From NCBI GenBank assembly GCA_964528595.1, contig CAZGTM010000012.1, forward strand, positions 11,156-75,155: a DNA stretch of 64,000 nucleotides, read 5' to 3'. Under the pieces are notes generated by a model that saw only the letters and a program-made list of their open reading frames with translations, was not told where the DNA came from and did not search any database. Below, piece after piece: positions 16,819 to 26,800 of the stretch (positions within the stretch are counted from its first letter, which is position 1; each line of letters starts with the position of its first letter). The stretch comes from CAYFKJ01 sp964528595 (GTDB lineage: Bacteria > Pseudomonadota > Alphaproteobacteria > UBA2966). The translations under genes and the position numbers were made by a program.

Positions 16819-17889
16819 ATGCCCTGGTCCAGTCTGCTCATCGCCGGATTTTCAGCCTTCGCCCTGACGCTGATCGCCACGGCGTTCGTCATTCGCGGAT
16901 TGCGCCGCCGGGCCATTCTCGACCAGCCCAACGATCGCTCCAGCCACGCCGTGCCGACGCCGCGCGGCGGCGGCATCGCCGTCATGATCGCCTTGCTGGC
17001 GGTGGGCGGCGGCGTGGCCTATACCCTGCCGGCGGCGGGTATTCCGGCATCGGGGCTGGTCGGCGTCTTGCTGCTCGGAGCAATTCTGGCGGCGGTTTCC
17101 TGGATCGACGACCTGCAGACCATTTCGGCGTTCCCCCGCCTGATCGGCCAGACCGCGGCAGTCGCCCTTGGTCTCGCCCTCGTGCCCTCCGACGGACTGA
17201 TCTTTCAGGGCGTCCTGCCGGTCTGGGCGGACTACGCCGTTGCCGCGGTTTTCTGGCTGTGGTTCGTCAATCTTTATAATTTCATGGACGGCATCGACGG
17301 CATCACCAGTATCGAGACGGCCTCTATTGGCGGCGGCTTGATCGCCGTCTGCGCCGTCAGCGGCGTTGCCGTGGCGGCGTTACTGGCACCCATGGGGGCG
17401 GCGATGCTGGGCGCCGCCGCCGGGTTTTATTACTGGAACCGCCCGCCCGCCCGCATCTTCCTGGGCGACGTCGGCAGCGTGCCCCTTGGTTACGTCCTGG
17501 GCTGGTTGCTGATCGTCTTGGCGGCGGAAGGTTATCTCGGCGAGGCTCTGTTGCTGTCGCTTTATTATTCCGCCGACGCGACGATCACACTGTTCAGGCG
17601 GATGGCCCGGCGCGAGGCGGTCTGGCAGGCCCACCGCAGTCATTTTTACCAGCAAGCCGTCCGGGCGCTGGAAGGCGCGGACGGCCAACGCCGCACCGCG
17701 GCCCACGCCACCATCGGCGCCGCCATCGCTCTGACGAACCTGGCGCTGATCGCCGCCGCGACCCTGGGGGCGGCCCGCGCCGATTTGCAAATCGCCTGCA
17801 TGGTGTTCGGCGTTCTGGCGGTCGGCGCTCTGTTGTGGTATTTCGCCTCACGGTCCCGCTCGGCGGAACCGGAGCACGAGGAGCCCTGA
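16819..17889 (+). CDS. Undecaprenyl-phosphate sugar-1-phosphate transferase (WecA/WbpL/MraY family)
   Basis: 356 residues, about ten transmembrane segments. Family motifs seen: DQPNDRSSHAVPTPRGGG near residue 36, WIDDLQTIS near 95, NLYNFMDGIDGI (catalytic Asp loop) near 152, FLGDVGSVPLGY near 214 and the cytoplasmic HRSHFYQ motif near 273. These proteins start lipid-linked glycan synthesis by moving a HexNAc-1-phosphate from UDP-sugar to undecaprenyl phosphate. Adjacent to a WbpM-type dehydratase, as wbpL is to wbpM in Pseudomonas, so UDP-QuiNAc or UDP-FucNAc as donor is plausible. Confidence 0.92.
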   Translation: MPWSSLLIAGFSAFALTLIATAFVIRGLRRRAILDQPNDRSSHAVPTPRGGGIAVMIALLAVGGGVAYTLPAAGIPASGLVGVLLLGAILAAVSWIDDLQTISAFPRLIGQTAAVALGLALVPSDGLIFQGVLPVWADYAVAAVFWLWFVNLYNFMDGIDGITSIETASIGGGLIAVCAVSGVAVAALLAPMGAAMLGAAAGFYYWNRPPARIFLGDVGSVPLGYVLGWLLIVLAAEGYLGEALLLSLYYSADATITLFRRMARREAVWQAHRSHFYQQAVRALEGADGQRRTAAHATIGAAIALTNLALIAAATLGAARADLQIACMVFGVLAVGALLWYFASRSRSAEPEHEEP

Positions 17890-17892
17890 CGC

Positions 17893-19824
17893 TTGCATCT
17901 CAACCGACGCATAGCCACCGTTGCAATCCACGACATCGTCATGGCGGCGGTTTCGTTCGAGGCTTCCGTGATGCTGCGTTACTACACCTACGGCGCGCCC
18001 CAGGAAATCGGTTTCCTCTGGCCGGCGACATTGGTTTTCACCGCCGTCTGTTTCGTGGCGTTTTGGCGCACCGGTCTCTATCGCGGCATCTGGTACTATT
18101 CCTCGTTCAACGACTTGGCCGCCATCGTCAAGGCCGTGACGATCTCCATCCTGGTTTTTCTCGCCATTATGTTCGTTGCGACGCGGCTCGAGGACTTCCC
18201 GCGCACGGCCCTGCTGATCAACTGGCCCCTGCTGATCATCATGCTGGCGGGGCCGCGCTTCCTCTACCGCGCCTTGAAAGACGGCAATTGGCGCGCGGCG
18301 CTGGAGCGCAACGCCGAGGACCGCGTACCCGTCCTGCTGGTCGGCGCCGGCGACGCCGCGGAGATGTTCATCCGCGACCAGTCCCGTTCGCGCACGGCGG
18401 GCTACCGCGCCGTCGGCATCCTTGACGACAAACCGAACCGCATCGGACGCGACATCCGGGGCGTGCGCGTAATGGGCGCGTTGAGCGAGATGACGGAAGC
18501 GGTGGAGGCCCTGGCCAAACGGGGGCAGCGTCCGCAACGGCTGATTATCGCCACGGAATCGCTCGACGGTGCGGCTGTCCGCTCGCTGCTGGACGAGGCG
18601 GAAGGCCTCGGTATGACCCTGGCCCGCCTGCCGCGGCTGACGGACTTCCAGTCGGGCGAGGCCGACACACCCGGCGCCGGCGTCAACGGCACGTTGCGGC
18701 CGATCGACATCGCCGATCTGCTGGGCCGGCCGCGCAAGGTGTTGAACCGGCAGGAAATGGCCGGTCTGATCAAGAACCGCCGCGTGCTGGTGACCGGCGC
18801 CGGAGGCACCATCGGTTCGGAACTGGTGCGGCAAATCGCCCAATTCGAGCCGGCCAAGATCGTTCTTCTGGACAATGGCGAATACAATCTCTACCGCATC
18901 GACATGGAGCTGGCCGAAGACTTCGCCGCGCTGCCGCGCGCCGCCGTCCTCGGCGACGTGCGGGACGCCCAGCGCCTCGCCCAGGTGTTCGCGTCGGAGC
19001 GCCCGGAGCTCGTGTTTCACGCCGCCGCCTTCAAGCACGTGCCGTTGAACGAGCAGAACCCCAATGAAGCGGCGCTCACCAACATCATCGGCACGAGCTA
19101 TGTCGCCGCGGCCTGCCGCGATGCGGGCGTTGATACCATGGTACTGATTTCGACCGACAAGGCTGTCAATCCGACCAACGTCATGGGCGCCAGCAAGCGG
19201 GTCGCCGAGATGGTCTGCCAGAGCCACAATCTGGCGCGCGAGGGCCAAACCGGCACCCGCTTCGTCACGGTGCGGTTCGGCAATGTATTGGGCTCGACCG
19301 GTTCGGTGGTGCCGCTCTTTCAGCGCCAGCTGGCGGCGGGCGGACCTTTGACGGTCACCCATCCCGAGATCACGCGCTATTTCATGACCACCGGCGAAGC
19401 CGTCGAACTGGTTCTGCAGGCCACCGCCATGCCCGCGGACGAGGCGGGCGGCGGGGCTTCGCTCTTCGTCCTCGACATGGGCGAACCGGTGCGCATCCAG
19501 GATCTGGCGCAACAGATGATCCGCCTGGCGGGCCGCCGCCCCGGCGTCGACGTCGATATCGAGTTCACCGGCCTCCGGCCCGGCGAGAAGCTCTATGAGG
19601 AGCTGTTTCACGACGCCGAGCAATTGGTCGATACCGGCCGCGAGGGCATTCATCTGGCGACGCCCAGAACGGTCGAGTGGCCGGAGCTTTCGCAGAGCCT
19701 CGAACGCCTTGCCGCCGCTGCCCGGGCACGGCAAACCGCCGAGACCCTTTCAATTATCAAGGACCTGGTGCCGGAGTTCGAAAACGCAGCACCCGAAAGT
19801 AGCCTGGCGGTGGCGTCCGAATAA
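17893..19824 (+). CDS. Membrane-bound nucleoside-diphosphate-sugar 4,6-dehydratase (WbpM/PglF/CapD type)
   Basis: 643 residues. Four hydrophobic segments in the first ~125 residues anchor it. A first Rossmann region has VLLVGAGDAAEMFIRD near residue 150. The catalytic SDR domain has VLVTGAGGTIGSELVRQ near residue 298 and LISTDKAVNPTNVMGASKR near residue 420. The usual YxxxK reads MGASK, with Met in place of Tyr, which is characteristic of the WbpM/PglF dehydratases rather than a defect. Likely reaction: UDP-GlcNAc to UDP-4-keto-6-deoxy-GlcNAc. Start is TTG, 3 nt after the previous stop. It ends the glycan run. Confidence 0.92.
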   Translation: MHLNRRIATVAIHDIVMAAVSFEASVMLRYYTYGAPQEIGFLWPATLVFTAVCFVAFWRTGLYRGIWYYSSFNDLAAIVKAVTISILVFLAIMFVATRLEDFPRTALLINWPLLIIMLAGPRFLYRALKDGNWRAALERNAEDRVPVLLVGAGDAAEMFIRDQSRSRTAGYRAVGILDDKPNRIGRDIRGVRVMGALSEMTEAVEALAKRGQRPQRLIIATESLDGAAVRSLLDEAEGLGMTLARLPRLTDFQSGEADTPGAGVNGTLRPIDIADLLGRPRKVLNRQEMAGLIKNRRVLVTGAGGTIGSELVRQIAQFEPAKIVLLDNGEYNLYRIDMELAEDFAALPRAAVLGDVRDAQRLAQVFASERPELVFHAAAFKHVPLNEQNPNEAALTNIIGTSYVAAACRDAGVDTMVLISTDKAVNPTNVMGASKRVAEMVCQSHNLAREGQTGTRFVTVRFGNVLGSTGSVVPLFQRQLAAGGPLTVTHPEITRYFMTTGEAVELVLQATAMPADEAGGGASLFVLDMGEPVRIQDLAQQMIRLAGRRPGVDVDIEFTGLRPGEKLYEELFHDAEQLVDTGREGIHLATPRTVEWPELSQSLERLAAAARARQTAETLSIIKDLVPEFENAAPESSLAVASE

Positions 19825-19867
19825 TCAACGCCATCCCAATTATCCCCCCATCGGAGTTCCTACCCAA

Positions 19868-21460
19868 ATGTCCACCGACCTTCGTCCTATCAAGCGTGCC
19901 CTTGTTTCCGTTTCCGACAAATCCGGCCTCGTCGAGCTCGGCCAGGCGCTGGCCGAATACGGCGTTGAAATCCTCTCCACCGGCGGATCGGCCAAAATGC
20001 TGGCGGAGGCAGGCGTTCCCGTCCGCGAAGTGGCCGACTACACCGGTTTTCCCGAGATGATGGACGGCCGGGTCAAAACCCTGCACCCCAAGGTGCACGG
20101 CGGCATCCTGGCCTTGCGCGACAACCAAGATCACGCGGCGGCCATGAACGACCACGGCATCGGCGGCATCGACCTGGTGGTCGTCAACCTCTACCCCTTC
20201 GAGGAAACCGTGGCGCGCGGCGCCGCCTTCGACGAGTGCATCGAAAACATCGATATCGGCGGACCGGCCATGATCCGCTCGGCGGCCAAGAACCATGCCT
20301 TCGTCACCATCATCACGGATGCCGGCGACTATGGCGCGGTGACGGACGCCATGGCGGCCAACGGAGGCGCCACGACGCCGGAGCTGCGGCGCCGGCTGGC
20401 GGCCAAGGCCTACGCCCGGACCGGTGCCTATGACGCCGCCATCGCGGGCTGGTTCGCCGGTGAACTGGACGAGGCGTTCCCCGAGCGGCTGGTGCTGGCC
20501 GGCGAACGTCGCGAAGTGCTGCGCTACGGCGAGAACCCGCACCAGGAGGCGGCTTTCTATGCCAACAGCCAGACCCGCCCCGGCGTGGCGACCGCCGGGC
20601 AGGTACAGGGCAAGGCGCTGTCGTACAACAACCTCAACGATACCGACGCGGCCTTCGAACTGGTGGCGGAGTTCGATCCCGCGGCCGGACCGGCCGTCGC
20701 CATCATCAAGCACGCCAATCCCTGCGGCGTTGGGCTGGGCTCGAGCCTGACCGAGGCCTACGCCAAGGCGCTGGCCTGCGATCCGGTCAGCGCCTTCGGC
20801 GGCATCATCGCACTGAACCAGACGTTGGACGGCGAAACGGCGGCGGAAATCGCCAAGATCTTCACCGAAGTGATCATCGCGCCGGAGGCCGACGAGGCGG
20901 CGCGGGCGGTTATCGCCGAAAAGAAGAACCTGCGGCTGTTGCTCACCGGCGCATTGCCCGATCCCGCCGCCGCCGGCATGACGGTGAAGTCGCTGGCCGG
21001 CGGTTATCTTCTGCAGACCCGCGATGCCGGCCGGGTCGACGAGCTGGATCTGCAGGTCGTCACCAAGCGGTCACCGACGGAGGCCGAACTGGCCGACCTG
21101 AAGCTGGCCTTCAAGATCGCCAAACACGTCAAATCGAACACCATCGTCTATGTTAAGGACGGCGCCACGGTCGGCGTCGGAGCGGGCCAGATGAGCCGGG
21201 TCGATTCAGCCCGCATCGCCGCCCGCAAGGCCGAGGACGCGGCCCATGAGGCCGGCCGGGCCGAACCCCTGACGCGCGGCTGCGTCGCGGCGTCCGACGC
21301 CTTCTTCCCCTTCGCCGACGGGCTGCTGACCACCGCGGAAGCGGGCGCCACGGCCGTGATCCAGCCCGGCGGCTCCTTGCGCGACGACGAGGTCATCGCC
21401 GCCGCCGACGAAGCGGGCCTCGCTATGGTCTTCACCGGCATGCGGCATTTCCGGCACTAG
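19868..21460 (+). CDS. purH: Bifunctional AICAR transformylase / IMP cyclohydrolase
   Basis: 530 residues, normal for PurH. The N-terminal MGS-like cyclohydrolase domain has ALVSVSDKSGLVELG and STGGSAKML (first ~55 residues) and HPKVHGGILA near residue 75. The transformylase domain has IKHANPCGVG near residue 281, the Lys-His active-site pair, and GAGQMSRVDSARIAARKA near residue 440. It carries out the last two steps of IMP synthesis. The in-frame ORF extends upstream to 19595 but overlaps the dehydratase; ATG 19868 has GGAG ~13 nt upstream. Convergent with the reverse gene at 21473. Confidence 0.97.
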   Translation: MSTDLRPIKRALVSVSDKSGLVELGQALAEYGVEILSTGGSAKMLAEAGVPVREVADYTGFPEMMDGRVKTLHPKVHGGILALRDNQDHAAAMNDHGIGGIDLVVVNLYPFEETVARGAAFDECIENIDIGGPAMIRSAAKNHAFVTIITDAGDYGAVTDAMAANGGATTPELRRRLAAKAYARTGAYDAAIAGWFAGELDEAFPERLVLAGERREVLRYGENPHQEAAFYANSQTRPGVATAGQVQGKALSYNNLNDTDAAFELVAEFDPAAGPAVAIIKHANPCGVGLGSSLTEAYAKALACDPVSAFGGIIALNQTLDGETAAEIAKIFTEVIIAPEADEAARAVIAEKKNLRLLLTGALPDPAAAGMTVKSLAGGYLLQTRDAGRVDELDLQVVTKRSPTEAELADLKLAFKIAKHVKSNTIVYVKDGATVGVGAGQMSRVDSARIAARKAEDAAHEAGRAEPLTRGCVAASDAFFPFADGLLTTAEAGATAVIQPGGSLRDDEVIAAADEAGLAMVFTGMRHFRH

Positions 21461-21472
21461 CCATGGAGGATA

Positions 21473-22510
21473 TTACCAGTCCGGCCGGTAGAAGATTTTG
21501 GCCACGCCCGGCGTCATGAGCCGGGAACTGCCCAGCGGGCATTTACTCGCATCCAACTCGCTGGCCCACTGGCTGTAATTGAACATCGGCTCGGGGCGCA
21601 TCACGCAGGCCGGATTGCCGTATGGATGGGCCAGGAGCAGCAGCATGTGGCCGATTTCGTGGGCGAGGTACTGTCCGGCCAACCGCACCGCCTGCTCCCG
21701 GTCGTAGAGGTCCGCCGTGCCGGGCGGCAGGGAAGCACGTTCGGTGAAGGGGAACGTGCTGAGAAATGAGTGCGTCTTGTAGGGCCCCGATTTGTGGTAG
21801 CCCGTGCTGCCGGCGCTGACGCCGCCTCTCAGAGCCGCGTTGATGGCGGCGCTGTCGTACTCGGCGCTCGCCACTAGTTGATTGGTGACGATGACGTCGT
21901 AGGGCATGCCGCTGTAGCCCAACAGATCCCAGACGATGTACTCGTTGGCGTAGGTATCGTCGATAATGGGCTTGCCGGCAGCAGACACGAGCTTGCGCCA
22001 GTGCTCCAGTCGGTCCAAATGGGTGTGGGTCAAGGCCCGCGAGATGGATTTCCGCCTGGCCCGTACGTCGGATGTCGTCAAATGCGGTTTGACGTAGGCC
22101 AGCATCTTCGTGGCGCTGACCCGATCCCGCTTTAGCGCGTTGTGGTATGCCCTGACCAGACGTTCGCGGTTGCCGGCGCCCTGCTTGAAATCGAATATGA
22201 CGTGCTTTCGGGCGGAAATTATCTCCTCGGGTATGCCCGCCAACAGCGCGGACACCGTCGTTTCCCCCGGTTCCGTAAATTCTATGTCGATGGCGAAATG
22301 CTGTTTGACCGTGCCGCGGGCGAATGACAGCAAGCGCTGGAGTTCAGTGTCGCTGAGACGGGGCAAGTTGGGATTGACCGCATGGACGAACCTGAGAGCG
22401 ACGGGACCGGTTCCCAGGTCCGGCAGGGGGACGATGGCGTTCTTCGTTTCGGCCCAAGCGGCGCCGCCAAACCAGAGCGACAGAAAGACAACGAGCGAGA
22501 GCCACCTCAT
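21473..22510 (-). CDS. Putative secreted zinc-dependent hydrolase (zincin-like), function unknown
   Basis: 345 residues. An N-terminal signal peptide is clear (MRWLSLVVFLSLWFGGAAWA, probable cut AWA|ETK). Near residue 285 is HEIGHMLLLLAH: a zincin HExxH with a third His seven residues after the second. Metzincins have six and usually a Gly where this has Leu. It is followed by NPACVM. The rest has no motif I recognise. It lies 10 nt after the MFS gene, so it is probably the last gene of the reverse glutamate dehydrogenase run. Protease activity is inference; a binding protein with a vestigial site is possible. Confidence 0.7.
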   Translation of the reverse strand: MRWLSLVVFLSLWFGGAAWAETKNAIVPLPDLGTGPVALRFVHAVNPNLPRLSDTELQRLLSFARGTVKQHFAIDIEFTEPGETTVSALLAGIPEEIISARKHVIFDFKQGAGNRERLVRAYHNALKRDRVSATKMLAYVKPHLTTSDVRARRKSISRALTHTHLDRLEHWRKLVSAAGKPIIDDTYANEYIVWDLLGYSGMPYDVIVTNQLVASAEYDSAAINAALRGGVSAGSTGYHKSGPYKTHSFLSTFPFTERASLPPGTADLYDREQAVRLAGQYLAHEIGHMLLLLAHPYGNPACVMRPEPMFNYSQWASELDASKCPLGSSRLMTPGVAKIFYRPDW

Positions 22511-22520
22511 GATCGACGCA

Positions 22521-23828
22521 TCATTCGGCCGCCGCAGGCTCCTTCACCGTCAGCAGCAGCAGGAAACCGACGACAAAGAAAGCCAGCACGGTGGAGAGGC
22601 CCCAGCGCTGGCTCTGCATCGAGGCGGTTATGACGGCAACGAGGGCGGGGCCGACGAAGGCCGTGGCTTTACCGGTCAGGGCGTAAAGACCGAAGTACTC
22701 CGTCGACTGGCCTTCGGGGGCGAGGCGCGCCATCAGCGACCGGCTGGCGGCCTGTGACGGGCCGACGAAGATCCCGAGCACGGAGCCGAACACCCAGAAC
22801 CACGTCACGTCCGGGGCCAATATCGCCCCGAGTGCGCAAACCGACAGCCCGCCCAGCGCGATAACGATGGTTTTCTTCGACCCGATCCAGTCGTCGATCC
22901 AGGCGAACGCGATGGCGCCGGCGCCGGCGGTGACGTTCAGCACCATGCCGAAGATGATGACCTCCGCCAGTTCCATCTTAAACGTGCCGGCGGCATAGAC
23001 GCCGCCGAAGGCGAAGATCGTCGCCAGTCCGTCGGCGTAGATCATGCGGGCAATCAGGAAACGCACGATGTTGCCCTGACCCTTGAGACCTTTCAGCGTC
23101 TTGCCCAGCAGTTCGAAGCCTTCGGTCACCTTTTGTCCGATGGACAACCGCTTGCCGATACGGTCCGGCGTCCAGACGAACATGGGCCAGGCGAACAGGA
23201 CGAACCAGATGGCGACGATGGGACCGACAACCCGGACATGTTCGGCGCCGTCGGTGGTCAGCCCGAAAAGCGGTGTTTCCGCCTGCACGAAGCCGAACAA
23301 TGCCAGGGCCATGGCGGCCAGACCGCCGATGTAGCCGAGCCCCCAGGCCCAGCCGGACCAGCGCCCCAAGCGGCTTTCCGGTACCAGGTCGGGCAGCATG
23401 GCGTTGTTGAAGACGATGCCGAACTCGAACCCCACGGTACCGATGACGACCCAGACCATGGCCCAGGTGGCGAAACTGGGATCGGGTTCGGCGTACCACA
23501 GCATCCAAGAGCCGATAATGCAGGTGACGGTGAAAATGGCGAGCAAGGGTTTTCGCGGCCCTCCGGCATCGGCGATGGCGCCGAACACCGGGCTGCCGAA
23601 GGCGATGATCAGGCCGGCGATGCTGGCGGTGTAGCCCCAAAGCTCCTGGCCGCGCACCTCGTCGCCGATGATGCCCTTGGTGAAATAAGCCGAGAAGACG
23701 AAGGTGATGATCAGGGTCGTGTAGGGGGAGTTTGCCCAGTCATAGAGCGCCCAGCCCCAAAGCCCCTTTTTCGACGTCGTCGGGCCTGCCGGCGACGCTG
23801 ATGCCGAACCTACTCCGTCCTCACTCAT
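22521..23828 (-). CDS. MFS transporter, UMF1 / Atg22-like family
   Basis: 435 residues with about 12 hydrophobic segments. The N-terminus after a Ser/Gly-rich leader reads WGWALYDWANSPYTTLIITFVF, the strongest marker of the Atg22-like (UMF1) group. FGSPVFGAIADAGGPRKPLLA (MFS loop 2-3 motif) is near residue 80. Substrate is unknown for bacterial members; yeast Atg22 exports amino acids from the vacuole, and the neighbouring glutamate dehydrogenase would fit amino-acid export, but this is only context. It starts 32 nt after the glutamate dehydrogenase stop on the same strand. Confidence 0.88.
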   Translation of the reverse strand: MSEDGVGSASASPAGPTTSKKGLWGWALYDWANSPYTTLIITFVFSAYFTKGIIGDEVRGQELWGYTASIAGLIIAFGSPVFGAIADAGGPRKPLLAIFTVTCIIGSWMLWYAEPDPSFATWAMVWVVIGTVGFEFGIVFNNAMLPDLVPESRLGRWSGWAWGLGYIGGLAAMALALFGFVQAETPLFGLTTDGAEHVRVVGPIVAIWFVLFAWPMFVWTPDRIGKRLSIGQKVTEGFELLGKTLKGLKGQGNIVRFLIARMIYADGLATIFAFGGVYAAGTFKMELAEVIIFGMVLNVTAGAGAIAFAWIDDWIGSKKTIVIALGGLSVCALGAILAPDVTWFWVFGSVLGIFVGPSQAASRSLMARLAPEGQSTEYFGLYALTGKATAFVGPALVAVITASMQSQRWGLSTVLAFFVVGFLLLLTVKEPAAAE

Positions 23829-23860
23829 TCACCTTCTCCCCCGTTTCACTGAACCAAACG

Positions 23861-26800
23861 TCAACTCACGATCATGGCGCGGACCTGACGGTTGGCCAGC
23901 GCCAGCTGGGCCACGTCGATCGTGCCGGCCGCCTTGAATTCGGCGATCATGCCGGCGCCGCGCTGGATGACGCCGTCGCTGGCGTCGACCCAGCTTGTGA
24001 TCGCGGCGTCGCCGCTGCGCCGGCCCGCCGCATCCAATACCTTGAGCGCCAGGGCGCGCTGCTGACCGAACAGGTCCTCGACGATCACGGCGATGGCCAG
24101 ACGCTCCCAATGGCTTTCCGGGTCGATGTGTTCGGCCGCCACGCGCAACCAATCGAGGCCAAGATGGCCGCCGACGCGGAAGTAGATGTCGCCGACCTCG
24201 CCGACGCCGCGCTTGGTCATGTTGGCGGCATGCACGATATGACAGGCCGATCGCATGGCTTCCAGGCTGGCCACGCGGCGCGCCAAATCATGCGGCACGC
24301 CCGCCTCTATATAGGCCGCTGTCTCGGCTTCCAGCTCTGCCAGTTCCAGCTCGCCCGCCAAGTTTTCAATATTTGCCGCCACCGCAGCGATGCCGGGCGC
24401 AAACGCCTTGATGGTCCCGGCAATGTCCAGCGGCTGGGGCAGGTTGTTGAGGAACCAGTTGGTGACGTTGCGCATCAGGTTTTCCGACGCCGCGTTCATG
24501 CGGGTCTGCACGTCGGCGGTGACGACATTGTCGAGCGCGGCGATGCCGCCCCATAAATCACGGAATTCGAATGCGCCCCTGGCCACGGCGTAGGCTCGGG
24601 AAATGTCGGCCGGCGATACCCCGGTTTCCTCGACGATATCGTTGACGAAGGTAGCACCGACGCGGTTGACGATGGAATTGGCGGCCAGCGTGGCGACGAT
24701 TTCGCGGCGCAGGCTGTGTTCCGCCAGCGCCTTGGGAAACTTGGTCTGCAGAAGCCCCGGAAAATAGGCCACGAGATCGTCGGCGAAGTACGGGTCCTGG
24801 GGCAGGTCGCTCGCCAGCAGGTCGTCGTACAAGGTCATTTTGGCGTAGGACTGAACGACGGCGAATTCCGGCCGGGTGAGGCCGGCGCCGGCGGCCGAGC
24901 GCTCCGTCAGCATTTCGTCGTCGGGCAGATATTCGATGGCGCGATCCAGCCGGCCCTGACGCTCCAGGGCGCGCATGAACCGGCCCTGTTCCTCCAGCGC
25001 CGCCACACCGCGCGACTGCGCCGTCGTCATGGCCATGGTCTGGATGTAGTTGGTGCGCAGAACGAGGTCGGCGACGTCGTCCGTCATCTGAGACAGCACG
25101 CGTCCCCGCTGCTTGTGCGACAACTTGCCCTGCGCCACCACGGAATCGATCAGCACCTTGATGTTGACTTCGTGATCCGAGCAATCGACGCCGGCGGAAT
25201 TGTCGATGGCGTCGGTGTTCACGCGGCCGCCGGTCATGGCGTATTCGATGCGGCCAAGCTGGGTCATGCCCAGATTGCCGCCTTCGCCCACCACGCGGCA
25301 ACGTAGATCCTTGCCGTCGACCCGCAGCGAATCGTTAGCCCGGTCGCCGACGTCCAGGTGCGATTCGCCCGCCGACTTGACGTAGGTGCCGATGCCGCCG
25401 TTCCACAGCAGATCGACCTCGGCCATCAGCATGGCCTTGATCAGTTCGAGCGGCGTCAAGCTATCGCGGGTGATGCCGAAGCAGGCTTTCATTTCCTTCG
25501 ATATCGGCACCGATTTGGCCGAGCGATCGAACACCCCGCCGCCCTTCGAGATCAGCTTGGTGCTGTAGTCCGCCCAGGAGGAGCGCGGCTTGTCGAACAG
25601 GCGTTGGCGTTCGGCGTGCGACGCCGGCGCATTGGGATTGGGGTCGACGAAAATGTGCATATGGTTGAAGGCGCCCAGCAGCTTGATGTGCGGGCTCAGC
25701 AGCATGCCGTTGCCAAAGACATCGCCGCCCATGTCGCCGATGCCGACGACGGTGAAGTTTTGGGATTGCGTGTCGATACCCATCTCGCGGAAGTGGCGCT
25801 TGACCGATTCCCAGGCGCCGCGGGCCGTAATGCCCATGCCCTTGTGGTCGTAGCCCTCCGAGCCGCCCGACGCAAACGCATCGCCCAGCCAGAAGCCGTA
25901 GTCGATGGCCACGCCGTTGGCGATATCGGAAAAGGTTGCCGTCCCCTTGTCGGCGGCGACCACCAGATAGGCGTCGTCGTCGTCGTAGCGCACGACGTCG
26001 TCGGGCGCCTTGATGCCTTTCGGCGTCTGGTTGTCGGTGACGTCCAAGAGGCCCCGGATGAAGGTCTTGTAGCAGTTGACGACCTCCTCCATGACGCCGT
26101 CGCGCCCGCCCGCCTCGGGCAGCCGTTTGGTCACGAAACCGCCTTTGGCGCCGACCGGCACGATGACCGCGTTCTTGACCATTTGCGCCTTCATCAGGCC
26201 GAGAACCTCGGTGCGGAAGTCCTCGCGCCGGTCCGACCAGCGCAAGCCGCCGCGCGCCACCCGGCCCCCCCTGAGATGGACGGCCTCGACGCGGGGCGAG
26301 TAGACGAAAATTTCAACGTGCGGCCGCGGCAGCGGCAATTCGTCGATCTGCCGGCTGTTCAGCTTGAACGATACATAGGGCTTGATGCTGCCGTCGGCGG
26401 CCGGCTGGTAGTAATTGGTCCGCAGGGTGTTTTCGATCAGGTTGAGGTAGCGCCTGAGGATGCGGTCCTCGTCGAGGTTCGACACTTGGTCCAAGAGCGC
26501 GTTGATGCGCGCGACCAGACGCTTGGCGGGGGCGGCGCGGTCCTTCTTGCCGGCCGGATCGAACCGCATGTGAAACAGGTCGACGAGACGCCGGGTGATG
26601 TCGGGATTGTTGGCCAGCGTGGCGCCCATGTAGTCCTGGCTGAAGGTGATGCCGGTTTGCCGCAGATATTTGCAATAGGCCCGCAGCGCCACGACTTCGC
26701 GGCAGGTCAGCCGGGCGCTGATCACCAGCCGGTTGAAAACGTCGTTCTCGATGTTGCCGGCCCAAACCTGGGCGAATGTCTCCTCGAATTGATCCTTGGC

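Noticed and set aside
17848..19734. 628-codon open frame on the reverse strand opposite the WbpM-type gene
   Set aside because: It mirrors the forward dehydratase, whose motifs are unmistakable. GC-rich DNA with strong codon bias commonly leaves long antisense frames, and its translation shows no domain.
17893..19824. Inactivated dehydratase because the SDR Tyr is replaced by Met
   Set aside because: Met at this place is normal for the WbpM/PglF branch, which uses other residues.
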